A DNA stretch of 64,000 bases from Chitinophagaceae bacterium 26-R-25 (GTDB lineage Bacteria; Bacteroidota; Bacteroidia; Chitinophagales; Chitinophagaceae), in NCBI GenBank assembly GCA_029906195.1, contig JARWSJ010000001.1, positions 1,612,001-1,676,000 on the forward strand, in the 5' to 3' direction. Positions 25,301 to 40,300 of the stretch are shown here, in pieces. Under the pieces are notes generated by a model. It was not told where the DNA came from. It saw only the letters and a list, made by a program, of their open reading frames with translations, and ran no database searches. Each line of letters opens with the position of its first letter. Within the stretch, counting starts at the first letter, position 1. The translations under genes were made by a program, and so were the position numbers.

Positions 25301-28300
25301 CAAGTGGGTAGCTCCGGTGAACGGTGTGCCGCAGGGAAATTTTGAAGCGGCGAGTTTTTTGGTTACGCCGAAAAAACAGTCGGTCGTTACCTTTGGAGCT
25401 GACTATAATATATCAAAACACACAACCATTACCGGTGAAATGGCATATAGCCATTATGACGTCAACTTATTTTCGCAAAAAGACAAAGGTAACGACAATG
25501 GCTATGCGGGAAAATTTGTGATCAAGGATGTGCACCCACTGAGAAGCAAAGCAGATAAAAAGCTGCAACTTGTTTCCAATGCGGGAATAGAGTGGGTGCA
25601 AGCGCAATTCCAACCCATTGAAAGGCTCCGGAATGTAGAGTACACAAGGGATTGGGGATTGCCGTTGCTCACCACGCCGGCCACGGAAACCATCATTACT
25701 GCAGGCACGGAACTACAGGATAAAATGAACAACAGGCTGCGTTATGATTTCAACTCCTACACAAGAAGCGATGGCTTTACCGGCGTGCGAAATATTCTTA
25801 CACAACAACAAGACATTAAAGGGTTCCGCTTTAACAACCAGATCAACCTGACCAATTCAGTTTCGACTACTGATAAAGGTTATTTCTTTCGTCCGACTTT
25901 TGACGTCTCAAAACTGTTGAAGCACATGAGGAATTATGTTATTGGTGCGAGTTTCGCGCTTGAACACAATGAGATCAGAAATAAAATTTCTGACACGATC
26001 AACTCCAACAGTTTTTCTTTTCAGACCATTCAGGCGTATTTAAAATCAGACGAAAGCAAGTATAATAAATGGGGGGTTACTTATTTCAACCGCACCGATT
26101 CCTATCCATACGGTAAAGATCTTAAACGCGCCGACAGAAGCAACAACATCAACGTATTTGCAGACCTGCTGAAAAACCCAAAGAACCAATTGCGGGTGAA
26201 TGCGACTTATCGCAAACTGGATGTACTGCAAAAAGATATTACTTCCCAAACAGCCGATGAGAGCTTATTGGCCAGGGCCGAATACCAGGCAAACGTCTGG
26301 AAGGGCTTTGCGTCCGGCAATGTTTTATATGAGGTAGGTGCCGGACAAGAACAAAAAAGAGACTACGCTTACCTTGAAGTGCCCGCCGGACAGGGACAGT
26401 ACACATGGATCGATTATAACAATGATGGCGTACAGCAGCTGAACGAATTTGAACTGGCGCAGTTCCAGGACCAGGCAAAGTATATCCGCATATTTACACC
26501 CACCAATGAATTTGTAAAAGCCAACTATAACACTTTTAACTACAGCATTTCACTAAATCCGCGTTCAATAATTGACCCCAAAAACAGGCATGGTTTTAAG
26601 AAAGTGTTGTCAAACATTAACTTCCAATCTTCTCTTCAAATTTCGAAGAAAGAAATTGCGCAGGGGTTTATTCAGTTGAATCCATTTGCCAAAGCGATCA
26701 ACGATACCTCGCTGCTCACATTGGCAAATGTTTGGTCAAATACATTTGCTTATAACAGGTTCAGCTCCAAATGGGGCTTCGATGTATCCAATCTTCGCAA
26801 CAATGGAAAGGCGTTGCTTACGTATGGTTTGGAAAGCCGCCAGGTAGGGGAGTGGGGCTTCAAACCGAGATGGAACATTACCCGCAAAATCACGCTGGAC
26901 GCGAACTTCAAAAAGGGGTACAATCGCCTGGCAACGGAGAGCAACAAGTTCGACAATAGAAACTTCAATATTGATCAGTATTCCGCCGAACCACGCATAA
27001 CGTTTACCCACAGTTCTACTTTCAGAATTCTCGCCAGCTACAAATACATGCATCGCGAAAACCAGATAGGCGATAATGAAAAATATACTTCGAATGCATT
27101 GAACTCCGAAGTGAAATACAATTTGCTGCAAAGCACATCCATCCAGGGAAAATTTACCTTCAACAGTATTAAATATCCTTTCCCGACAAACACGACCGTA
27201 AGCTACACTATGCTCGACGGCTTGTTGCCCGGCAAAAACTATTTATGGTCATTAGATATCACAAAAAGGCTGGCAAACAACCTGGAAATCAACTTACAAT
27301 ATGAAGGCCGTAAACCAGGAGATGGCAAGACGGTGAATGTGGGGAGAGCAAGCCTTAGAGCTTTGCTCTAGGCAATTTGAAAATGTGGGAATTTGAAAAT
27401 GCTTTTTGTGCGGCTTTCGTTGTTACCAGAATCAGATCGTCGGGCAAGACCCAGCCCCCTCGTTCCTCGGGATGACAAGCGGGCCAGTTTAATGTATTGA
27501 ACATTCTGCGTGTACAAGAGGAAAATCTTCCTTAATGAAGCTGTTGTTCTTCAATAAACGAAGACTGCATTGTCATCCCGAGGAACGAGGGATCTGGGGC
27601 TCACCCAAAGATTTGTCCGCCTAAGCCAGGGAATGAACCTCAATCTGCATCGTTGATAGCTATAACGTTGTTGAATACACGAAAAAATATCCACACGCAA
27701 CGATCGAAGTACTGAACGCGTCTTGCCTGTCATCTCCGGAATACCTTGATGATGAGGAGCAGCAGAATCGCCATTAAATCGCGTAAAAAATAACAGAGAA
27801 ATGATATTGAGAATGCAGGTGTACTATGTATACATTCTTACAAATTACACCAGAACGGTTTTGTATACAGGCGTGACGAATAATTTGGAGCAAAGAATTG
27901 TCGAGCATTATCTAAACAGAATTGACGAAAGATGTTTCACAGGGAAATATAAAACTTACTATCTTCTTTTTTATGAAGCACACCAATACATACTAAATGC
28001 CATAGCCAGAGAAAAGGAAATCAAGGGATGGAGCAGGCATAAAAAACTGGCACTCGTCAAGTCCTTCAACCCCGAAATGATTTTTCTAAATAATAAAATC
28101 TTCAGCAAATGGCCTCCCGATGAAATCTTTCATCGAAAAGACGGGCTTTAAGAGGCTACAATTACTCAGATCCCTCGTTCCTCGGGATGACAAACGGACG
28201 GGTTTCAATGCATCGAACATTTATACGGGTAAACGAGGAAAAGCATTCGTTAATTGGAGTGTTTTTCTTCAGTAAACACAGACCGCTTGTCATCCCGAGG

Positions 28301-31300
28301 AACGAGGGATCTGGGGCTCACCCCGGCTTAAATCACGCAAACTTGAAGGAGAGCCACACAGAGCGCATTTTCAAATTCCCACATTTTCAAATTTTCAAAT
28401 TAAAAAGACCTGATCAACATCACAGCTGGAGTTAAGGAGTATTGTTATACCTTGCGTAATAGCCCTTAACCCTCAAATATGAAACCTTTATTCTTTTTAA
28501 TACTTTTAACTGCGCTAAGTTCGGATTCGTTCGCACAAGAGAAACCTTCTGGAAATGTAGACAAGTATCTCTCCAAATTGCCCAATCTTAATTTAAAGTT
28601 ACCCAAGCTTCCGGCAGAACTTCCACAAAGTGAAAATCACTTTTCAAAATTCACCATTCTGGATTATAGACCCGACGTGAGCCGGACAGGCATTTGCACA
28701 GTAAACAACGAAGAAAGACAGATATCATTTAAAGAAATGTCTGTAAAGCAAGTAGTAAACGATTTCCTCAATAATAATTATAGTGTATCTGCTATTTCCA
28801 ATGAATTGATAATTGTAATTAAAAAGTTGTGGTATTCAAGCCCCCAACCGTCAACTATACGTTCTGGCTCCGGAGCAGATGACAGGAAAACAGAGGAAAT
28901 AGAAAAATCCAAACTCCAATTTGCCGCAGAATGCTACTTAAAAAAAGAAGAGGGCTTTATCCCTTTCGCAGCTTTTGATACCACAATTCTCAGTAACCAT
29001 CAGCTTATAAATTGTGGTAGCTCAATATTAGCAGAGGCACTTAATGCACTTGTTCAAAAGCTCAATGCTAAAAATATTGAACGTATTGTTGCAACAAGAA
29101 CCCCTTTTGATAAATTCAGAGTAGACTCAATTAGCAGAAGAGCTTTTCAACACAAGATATATACAGATGATTCTTTAATGAAAGGTGTCTATATGACTTT
29201 CAATGATTTTTTGCAAAATAAACCTGTCAAAGTTTACTATGAGACCAAGAAAAACAAAGACGGAACTTCTTTATATCTCAAAAATGAAAATGGAACGTTG
29301 TATGCTACAAGAACTATTTGGGGTTTTTGTGATGGCAAAACATTCTATATAATGATAGACGGCTATTTATTTCCTGCATGCAGAAATAATTATACCTTTT
29401 ATGTAGTAGGTCTAAAAGGATATAAAACTGGAATGAGCTTAGGATCTGCCATGGCTTCTTCTCCTTTATTGTTGGCTACTGGTGCTACAAAATCAAACGA
29501 CAAAGTGATAAGAATTCAACGATTGTTTAGCGTGGATAACGAGACAGGTGAACTTCTTTAGTGATTTGATGCATTTTAAAATTCCCATATCTTGAAATTT
29601 TCAATTTGAGCATAAAAAAAAAGCTGGCACTAAGCCAGCTTTTTTTAAAATTCTTTTGCTTTCATATTAGCTAAACAAACCACCTTTTTTCAAAGTACGA
29701 ACGCCTTCGCCAATTTTGAAACCGTTGTTGTAGATTTCAATTTTGTAGTCGCCGCGTTGGAAATCGCTGTTTTGTTTCCATGCAAACTGAACATTTTTCT
29801 TTTTGCCAGCTTCGTATTCTACAGGCACTTTTGCAGTGTAAGGTTTTTGACCTTCATCACGTGTATCAAATGTACCAGAACCTAAAGCTTCAACAGAAAC
29901 AGGTTTGCCATCAGGACCAGTGATCGCAACATAGATATCAGTATTGCCTGATTGTGCGATTCTGTTATCAACATCAAAAGCGATAACCAGTTTGTCTACT
30001 CTTTTTGCCGTAGTAGTTACTTTTTCTTTACCACCGTTTTTCTCGTTGATTGGCGTGATAGTGATATTTGTAGCGTTCAAAGTAGAAGCCACATCCACTT
30101 TCTTAGCCAAATCTTCTTTAGCTGCGTTAGTAGAAGCCAGGTCAGTTGTCAACTTAGTAGTTTTCTCTTTTTCTGTGTTAAGATCTGTACCAAGTTGTTT
30201 GTTTTCCTGGGTAAGGCGGGCAACCTCTTGTTCAAGGTTATCGATCTTACCATTCAGGTCGCTGATCAAAGATTTTGCTCTGTTAAGTTCAGCTGCAGTT
30301 GCATTTTTCTTGTTCAAAATGCTGCGGATCTCACCTTTCATTTTAGAGATCTCGGTGTTAGCAGAAGAAAGCTGACCCTGTAATTGGTTGTTGCTGCCAG
30401 TTACTGAATCCAAACGTGCAAGAGACGCGTCAAAGTTTCTTTGAAGGTCGCTTTTTTCGTCTGTTACCTTAGTTATAGTTGCCTGATCTGCTGTGTGTAC
30501 TTGTTCATTCTTATTGTTGTTCCACAATAAATAACCCCAAGTGCCGATCAAACCAAGGGCCAATAAACCGATAATAAGGCCACGGTAATCTTTCTTAGGT
30601 GACTGACTTGGAGGAGTTGCTGATGGATAATTTGTGTTACTCATTTTGTTATTATTTTTCAGGATTTAGTGAATAAACGAAAAACTTTTGGTTTAAAACT
30701 TTGTTCAGCTTTCCTTTTTCCAAAACCATGCCAAAAAATGTGATTCCTTGAAACTCAATGCCATTAAGGGTTTGAGGAAAAATATTTTCATAAGAGTTTT
30801 CACTTATGAAAGTTCAGCAATAAAAGCTGAAATTGCAAACGCTTTTATAAAACAAAAATTATGTCTGCAGATAAAATAGTTCAGGATTGGAAACAGAAAA
30901 AATTTGGCCCCGTTTACTGGCTGGAAGGGGAGGAAGATTACTATATAGACCAGGTGGTAAACTACGCCGAACATCACATCCTGTCTGAATCTGAAGCCGG
31001 TTTCAACCTTACTGTTTTTTACGGTCGCGACGCGAACTGGGCAGACGTAGTAAATGCCTGCATGCGCTATCCCATGTTTGCAGACAAACAGGTGGTACTA
31101 CTGAAAGAAGCGCAGCAAATGAAGGATATTGACAAGCTGGAAAATTATATTGAGAGCCCCCTTAAGTCGACCATTTTTGTAGTAGCCTATAAAGAAAAAA
31201 AAGTTGACGGCAGAAGCAAGCTGGCAAAGTTATTAAAGGATAAAGCCGTTTTAGTTACTACCAAAAAGATGTATGAGAACCAACTTCCACAATGGACAAA

Positions 31301-34300
31301 TGAGCTTGTAGAATCCAAAGGTTACTCCATATCACAAAAAGCTTTAATGTTATTGGTCGATCATATTGGAAATGACCTTAACCGTATCAATAATGAGGTT
31401 GAAAAATTACTCGTAAATCTTTCACAACGGAAGAACATAACTGAGGACGACATCGAAAAATACATTGGGGTAAGTAAGGAGTATAATGTTTTCGAACTAC
31501 AGAATGCCATAGCCAAAAAAGATCTCGGCAAGGCAATGAAAATTTTGCAATACTTCGAAGGTAATCCCAAAGCTGCACCTATACAGTTAGTGCTTCCTTC
31601 CATCTACAACTTTTTTAGTAAGCTATATATATTACATGGCTCAGCCTCAAAAGACGAAAAATCTGCCGCCGCAGCGCTTGGCGTAAGTCCGTTTTTTATT
31701 AAAGACTACCTCGCCGCTGCCCAAAAATACAACTACGAAGCAACGGAAAGGGTGTTGCTCTTGCTACACGATTACAACTTAAAAAGCCTGGGAATTAATG
31801 ATGCGGGGACTTCTGATGCGTCTTTGCTTAAGGAAATGATCGTTAAAGCGATGCTTTAGAGATGGAACGCTGATTTTCATGATTGTCATGATTTATCAAG
31901 ATTTTTTGGGTTATACAAAATATAAAAACCCAAAATCTTAGTAATCGGAAAAAGCATTGATCATTAATTTCAAGATCACTATAAATCATGAAAATCATGA
32001 AAATCTGCGTTCTCCCTAAAACAAAAATCCCGCCGAAGCGGGATCTCTATGAACAGGCAATCGTTCTCCTTCGCAGGAATGTTTTTATAAGCAAAAGCTG
32101 AAAATAGTTAGACCGTTTAGGTTAACTAGAGGTTAAATGTAGAGATAATTGACAAAAAAACAACAGAAAAATAACTTTTTTTTATTCTTTTTTTTCGGTT
32201 ATAATGCTCTTAAAACCCCTATACATATACTTGATGATATCCGACGGCAATAGGGTTTCGAAACTATTGACTTGCAAGGCAATATCCGCAGCAAGGCCAT
32301 GCAGATAAACGCCAAAAATCGCGGCATGCAAAGCACTGTATTTTTGCGCCAGCAAACCGGTAACGATCCCGGTTAACACATCCCCGCTGCCGCCCGTCGC
32401 CATTCCGGGATTTCCTGTATTATTAAAGAAGCCTTTTATTCCCGGCGCAGCGATAAACGTATTGTGTCCCTTCAAAACGATAACGCAGTTATGTTTCGCA
32501 GCCGCATGTTGTGCTTTTTCCATTCGCACAAAATCATTGGGGCTTTCTCCAAACAGACGGTCAAACTCTTTGGGATGGGGCGTCAGGATTGAATCTGCGG
32601 GTAGCTGTTGAAGGAGGGCTTTATTTTCTCCAATGATATTCAAAGCATCGGCATCAATCACCAACGGCTTTTTCAATTGCAGTATAGCAGCCAAAAGTGA
32701 TCTCGTTTTATCCTCTGTGCCGATGCCCGGCCCAACGCCAATTACATTGTATTTTGAAGTATCGCCGGGAAGGGTAGTGATGTAATGTTCATCCATATCA
32801 ATACTTACCATGGCTTCGTGCGTAGATGTTTGCATGATGTCAACGCCAGCCTTTGGAAGATGAACCGTTAGCAAACCAACACCGCTGCGCAAACAGGCCT
32901 TCGCGGCCATCACTGCAGCGCCCATTTTGCCATAGCTTCCCGCGATTAGCAATGCATGCCCGAAGTTACCCTTATGGCTAAACGAAGTTCTTTTTTTATA
33001 AATGGAACGAATGAAAGTATCATCCGTCATTTGAAAGAAAGCATCATTGTTTTGCGCTAAATAATCCTTATGTAAACCGATGTCGAGTATTTCAATTTGC
33101 CCTGTATACGCACCATTTTCAGCCATAACAAAGGCTGTCTTAAAAACCTGGAAACTCAATGTGTGCAGAGCTTTCACAACTGTATTTCCCTTTGAACTTT
33201 TATCGGTAAACAATCCGCTGGGAACGTCGATGCTGATAATTTTGTTGCCACTGTTGTTCACGAACTCAACCAGATCCGCTACGATGCCTTCCAGTGGCCG
33301 GTTGAGACCGGATCCAAACAATGCATCTATAATAATACTGCCTTTGGCTATCGGATGAAAAACATTGTCCTGAATAAAAACGATCGGGACATTGCACTCA
33401 TGCAAGCGTTCAAGATTTACCTGAAAATCATCTGTGCCTCTGTGACCAAATTCCAGTATGTGCACAGTAACCTTGCAGCCGCGTTGTGAAAGCATCCTCG
33501 CAATAGCCAGGCCATCCCCGCCATTGTTTCCCTTGCCGCAATAAACGGTATAATCAAAATGCAGCCAGCCTTTCTTCTCGATCCAATCTACACAAGCCTC
33601 AGCGGCGCGTTCCATCAAATCAACAGAAGCTACTGGTTCATGCGCAATGGTAAACGCATCCCACTCCCTAATTTGTTCAGCAGACAAGATTTGCATAATT
33701 GAAAATTATGCAAACAATTTGAAAACAGGGAGCAATTTGAAAATTTGAAAATGGGGTAGGTGTAGCAGCAAACTAAATACGCATGGTATCTAAAAAGTAG
33801 AAGGGCTTCGACAAGCTCAGCCTGACAGCGTAAACGGAGTGTCAGGCTGAGCTTGTCGAAGCCCTTTATAAATTGATTAAGATTAAATTCTATAGCAAAT
33901 GTCGCACAGAAAGCATTTTCAAATTTCCAAATCTTCAAATTCTCACATTCGCCGTTTACGGCGCACCTTCCTCTTCGAAATCCCCGTGTTGCTGGTAGTC
34001 GCCGAACATGTCGGCCAGTTTTTTTGACTGATAAATTCTTTTGTTGAATTTATTTCCCAGCACGATGATGGTAGCGTGTTCGTCGATCAGGCGGATGAAG
34101 GCTGTGTTGTTGCCGTGCCACCAGCCGTTGTGGTACAATAGTTTTTTACCGTTGTCCATAAATGTCATGCGCCAGCCCAGGCCATAATTTCTTTTACCGT
34201 TTTTCTCAAAACTGTATGGAGAAAAGGCGCTGTCAAGCGTAGCCTGCTGGAAGAATTTGCCCGCATACAAAGCCTGGTCCCATTTCAACATATCACGAAC

Positions 34301-37300
34301 AGTGCTGTAGACATTTTTGTCGCCGTACACAAGATCAAGGAATTCAAGCGGAAACCTCCTGTTGTTATATTCAAATGAAGGCATTGCGGTTAAAGAATCG
34401 CTGATGTTGTACACGTAAGTATCGTTCATCTGCAAAGGCTTGAAGAAGGTCGTGCTCAGGAAATCAGCGTATTTCATGTTCGACACTTTCTCAATGATCA
34501 GCGCCAGCAAAGCATAATTGGTATTGCAATACGCAAAATGTTTGCCCGTGGCAAACTGCAACGGCGGGTGCATGGTATAAAGTGTGCTCAACACATCCAG
34601 GTTGGTAACCAGTTTGCGTTTATCCCAATGGTAGCTTTCAAGGTAATGCACATAGTTTGGCAAACCGCTGCGGTGTGTCAGCAGCATTTTTACCGTCACT
34701 CCAGGGTAAGGAAAGTTGGGGAAATATTTTGTCAGATCATCTTCCAGGCGAAGACGACCATCCTGCCAAAGCTTCAAAGTAGCCATTGCCGTAAAGGTTT
34801 TGGACACAGATGCAAGGTGAAATGCCGAATTGCTGGTAATGGAGTCCTTCTTTCTCTGGGGATCCATAAAACCAACATACCTTTCTAAAACCACCTGTCC
34901 GTCTTTGGCAACAAGGTAGCTTCCGTTTATATCTTTTAAAAGGGAATCGAAAAAGTGCTTGGCTGTATTGTGATAGCGGTCATACTCGTCTTTGGGTAAT
35001 GTATTGACTGCAACGGCTGCTGAGGAATCAACGGCAACTTTGGTTACCGGAGGTTTTTGAGTCTGACTGTTACAGGAAAAAAATGCCGATGCGCCGGCTA
35101 TGGTTAGTATAAAAAATAAGTTCTTGTTTTTCAAAAGGAACATTGAATCGGTTAACTAATGATTTTCTTTCAAAGTGGGCAAATATAAAGTACACTTGCT
35201 ACTGACAATCTATAGACGCATAATTTTTAAATTTATTTTACAGAAATTTACAATTGCAAAACTAAACCCGGTAAATGACAACCAGTTTCGATATTTTGCA
35301 ATTTTTTTATTAAAAAAGGCATTTTTGATGAATTTACTGGGAGATTACCGTTTTTAACCTAAAATAATTCATCTTTGCAACAGTTTTTTTAAATATCATG
35401 TAACATAATGGACAAAACGACTAGCTATCCCAAAGAGAAGATCAATGTATTGTTCCTGGAAAACATCAGCGATAAAGCTGTAAAACATTTTAAGGAAGAA
35501 GGTTACAGTAACACACGAAAACTCTCCGGCGCCCTTTCGGAAGAGGACCTGATCAGAGAAATTAAAGATGTACACTTACTCGGCATCCGTTCGAAAACCC
35601 AAATCACCAAAAAAGTACTGGAAGCAGCGACCAAATTGCAGGCAATTGGCTGTTTTTGTATTGGTGTGAACCAGGTTGACCTTAAGAGTGCCAGAGATAA
35701 TGGTGTTGTAGTGTTTAATGCTCCGTACTCCAATACACGCTCGGTTGCGGAACTGGTTATCGGTTTATCCATCATGCTCATCCGTCGCATCGTCGACAAA
35801 AACAAGGCGGCACACGAAGGCATCTGGATGAAAGACGCGAAAGGAAGTTTCGAACTTCGTGGTAAAACGTTGGGTATCATTGGTTATGGCAACATCGGTA
35901 CGCAGGTAAGTATTCTTGCGGAAGCCTTGGGTATGAACGTTATTTTTTACGATGCAGTAACCAAATTGCCTTTGGGAAATGCCATTGCTAAAAAAAGCCT
36001 TAAAGATGTGGTAAGCGAGGCCGATGTGGTTACCCTGCACGTTCCGGAAAACAATTCTACCAAAAACCTGATCAACAAGAACGTATTAAAGCAGTTTAAA
36101 GAAGGTTCCATACTTATTAACTATGCAAGGGGAGAAGTGGTTGACCTGGATGCCCTGGCAGATTGCCTTAAAGAAGGCAAATTATCAGGCGCAGCGATCG
36201 ACGTTTACCCTTGGGAACCTGAGAAAAACGGGGACAAATTTACCTCTCCGCTGCAAGGTTTGCCTAATGTGATCCTTACGCCACACATCGGTGGTTCTAC
36301 CGAAGAGGCACAGGAAAACATTGGCGAGGACGTGAGCAACAAACTGTATCAATACCTGGAAATGGGGATTACCAATGGCTCACACACTGTGCCACCGTTG
36401 GCTTTACCTCCACAGGAAGGCACTCACAGAATTTTGCACATCCACAAAAACGTACCGGGTGTGTTGTCATCTATCAACACTACGCTCAGTCAGCACAATA
36501 TCAACATATTGGCACAATATTTAAAGACCAATGATGAGATTGGCTATGTAGTTCTGGATATTGACAAAAAGATTTCTGGCGAGGCCTTCAACCTCCTGAA
36601 ATCTGTAAAGGACACCATCAAAGTGAGATTGTTATATTAAAAATATATACGACCTTTACCAGAGAGCTCTGCCATGAAAGGCGGGGCTTTTTTATTGAGA
36701 GAAGGAACGCAGATTTTCATGATTGTCATGATTTGTCATGATTTTTTAATCCGAAAACAATAAAATTTCTAAATCGAATGTCGACATTCTGAAGGTTTAT
36801 AACATCTTTTGAAGATATTCTTACATGAAAAATCCTGACAAATCATGACAATCATGAAAATCTGCGTTCTTCTTTCTTCAGAGTTTTCAAAATTTATTGA
36901 AAGTTTAGTATATTTGTGAATCAAAATTATTTTATGAAACTGGTAATATTAGGTGGCGGTTTTGCGGGTTTGAGACTGGCAAGAAAATTAAGCAACCAAA
37001 AGGGCATAGATGTTACGCTGGTGGATAAATTCAACTACCACCAGTTTCAACCTCTGTTTTACCAGGTTGCTACAGCCGGCCTCGACGCCAGCAATATATC
37101 GTTTCCGCTTAGAAAGGTTTTCCAAAATGCCGACAATGTGCATGTGCGCCTTGCGGAAGTTCAACAAATTGTTCCTGATAAAAATATTGTGATCACCGAC
37201 AACGGTGAAATTGATTATGACGTGCTGGTGCTGGCGACCGGTGCGAGTACCAACTTTTTTGGTAATGAAAACATTGCCAAGAATGCTTTTCCGATGAAGT

Positions 37301-40300
37301 CAACTGTGGATGCTTTACAAATCAGGCACCGCTTGCTTCAAAACCTGGAGGATGCCTTGTATGTGAAAACACCCGAGGAGTTGGAACGGCTGATGACGAT
37401 CGTGGTAGTGGGCGGTGGCCCGACAGGTGTGGAGGTTTCCGGAGCTATTGCTGATATGCGCAACTTCGTTTTGCCGAAGGACTATCCTGAACTGGACTTC
37501 AAGAAAATGAAGATCTACCTGATTGAAAGCTCACCCAAAACGCTGGGTGTGATGAGCGAAAAATCGAGCAAGCAGTCGCAGGAATATCTGACGGAGCTTG
37601 GTGTTATCGTTAAAACCGGAACCCAGGTGAGTGATTATGACGGCAAAAAAGTTACGCTTAAAACAGGTGCTACCATTCCAACAGCAACGGTTATCTGGGG
37701 TGCCGGCGTAAAAGCCAATGTTCCCGCGGGCGCCGATAAAGCAACGGCTGTTCGTGGTGGCAGACTTAAAGTGGACAGGTACAACAAGGTGGTTGGATAC
37801 GAAAATATCTATGCGGTTGGTGACATTTCTTCCATGGAAACGCCGTTGTATCCTAACGGTCACCCACAACTAGCGTCTGTCGCAATACAGCAGGCAAAAA
37901 ACCTGGCGAAGAACTTTATCTCTTTTGCGAAGAGAGGCTCTTTCGAGAAGGAATTTGAATATGTGGACAAGGGTTCAATGGCGACTATTGGCCGTAACCT
38001 GGCAGTGGTTGACCTGGCAACGCCGAAGGTTCACTTCAAGGGATTGCTTGCATGGATGGTGTGGATGTTCCTACACCTGATGCTGATCCTGGGCGTGAAG
38101 AACAGGTTCTTTGTGTTTATTAACTGGTTGTATAATTATGTGACTTATGATCAGTCGCTGCGTCTGATATTTAATGAGTTCGAAAGACCAAAAGATCCGG
38201 TGGAAACTGTTGCGCCGGTTGAGTCACATGAAGCGGCTAAGGTATAATATCTCGGTCTTTACGTTTCACCACTAAGACACTAAGGACACTAAGCCTCACT
38301 AAGGGTTGTTTTAAATTTAGACCTCTCTTAGTGAAACTTAGTGCCCTCAGTGTCTTAGTGGTAAATATCAGCGACTAAACGCTAACAGTTTGTTTGAAAA
38401 GAATCTTTCTAGCCATCTGGAAGAGATTAACGTATGTCATTTTTGTGTACACCACAATATTCTTCAACTCTATATTCAGCACCTTTCTCAAAATCAGATA
38501 GAACCAAAGGAAAGTAATTGCATTTACAGCGAAGGTTGCGTATGCAGCACCCATGAATCCGAAGTTGATTAAGCAGTAATAAGTGATGCCGGTATTCAAA
38601 ATCATCAAAGCCACATTCACTAAAAAGTTCGTTCTTGGTTTGCCAATCGCATCCACCGTGTGTCCAAAGTTGAAAATGAATGGACGGATAAACGAAGAGA
38701 TCGCCATCAACTGCAAAATCGGAATGGCAGGATAGTACCTAGGGCCCGCAATGATCAGCACCACAAATTTGGGAAAAATGAAAATAAACAAGCCTATCGG
38801 AATGATCAACGCCGTCAGCGTGGCGACCATTCTTTCGAAGTAGTATTTTACTTTAGCATTGCCTTCCAACTCACTCGCCTGGGCATTTTTCGGAAACAAA
38901 ATATCTGCAGCGGCGGTGGTGGGAGAGTCCATCATGTTGCTCACACGCGACACCACGTTGTAATAACTCACCGCATTCACATTGATATTGTTCATGATGT
39001 TGGCAGTCACCAACTGATCAACCGAACGGGAAACGTTTGCAAAAAGAGCTGTTCCGAATACAAATTTTCCAAAGCCGAGGAGTTTTTTTATTACGGCCGA
39101 ATTATAAATCAACTTGCCACTTAAATAAGGCCGGCACTTTACGTACATGTATATGTCTGCACCGACTACTCCTAAAATTTGCACCAGCAAAAGATTATCA
39201 AATGTTATGTATGCCGGAAAGAAAATAGCACCCAATAACATATACAGGAAGAAAGATCCCTGCCTGATCATGTAGGCATAAAAGTTTAGCTGGAACTGAA
39301 AATTGGCCTGCAGAATAATTTCATAATGATTAAACGGAACGAGGGCAATTAAGAGAAAACAGCTCCAGTAGAGAAGGTGTTCCAATGGTGGCGCCTTGAG
39401 GAAGTGAGAAAACCATGCTCCACCAAAAAGTATCGCCAGCACCACGAGTAAAGTACAACCGGCATTGATGAACAGCGACGAGGATTGAACAACGGTTTTG
39501 TTACCTATAAACTCAACCGAATGCAGGTACTTGATAAACGCGTTCCGTAATAATCCGGCTTTAGTTAATTCGATGGTGGCTGTTGTAACCGTAAAAAGAG
39601 ACCAGTAGTTCATTTGCGCCAGCGAATCGCCTTTGGCAAAAATCCGGGCAAGAAGGATGTAAGAGATCGCACCAAAAAACACAAGAGAAAAACGCATCAT
39701 GATCGAGAAAAACATGGAGTTTAACCAGAACGATGACTTGACAGCTTTAATGATTCGCAAGATGGTAAGTTTTAATAGTTAGGCAAATGGCCACAACAGT
39801 AGGGTGCTCATAGTAGATTAGAAGTCGGCGGCAGTTGCCCGGATACCACATGGTGTACGATGTACGAAGTACGGTGTACGAAAGTCTCTCGGGTGTATCT
39901 CTCACCAAAGAATGTCGTACACCGTACTTCGTACATCGTACATCAAATCTTAGTGAGGCTTCGTGCCCTTAGCGCCTTAGTGGTAAACTCTCAGCGAAAA
40001 TACCACTCAATTCATATTAACAAAACAAATAAATATAAATTAATTGATAAGTCATTCTTGCACAGGAAACACACATGAACTACATTTGAAACACGACAAC
40101 CAAACCATTTAGCTTACATGAAACTCAGGAATCCGAAAAATAGATCTGACCTTAACATTAAGAAATCCGACAAAGTATTAGAAGTGGGTGGTGGGCACAA
40201 TCCGCATCCAAGGGCAAATCTGGTGGTGGACAAATTCCTCGATACCAATTATCACCGCAGCGGCGATATCAAAGTGCTGAAACACCAGGAATTCATGCAG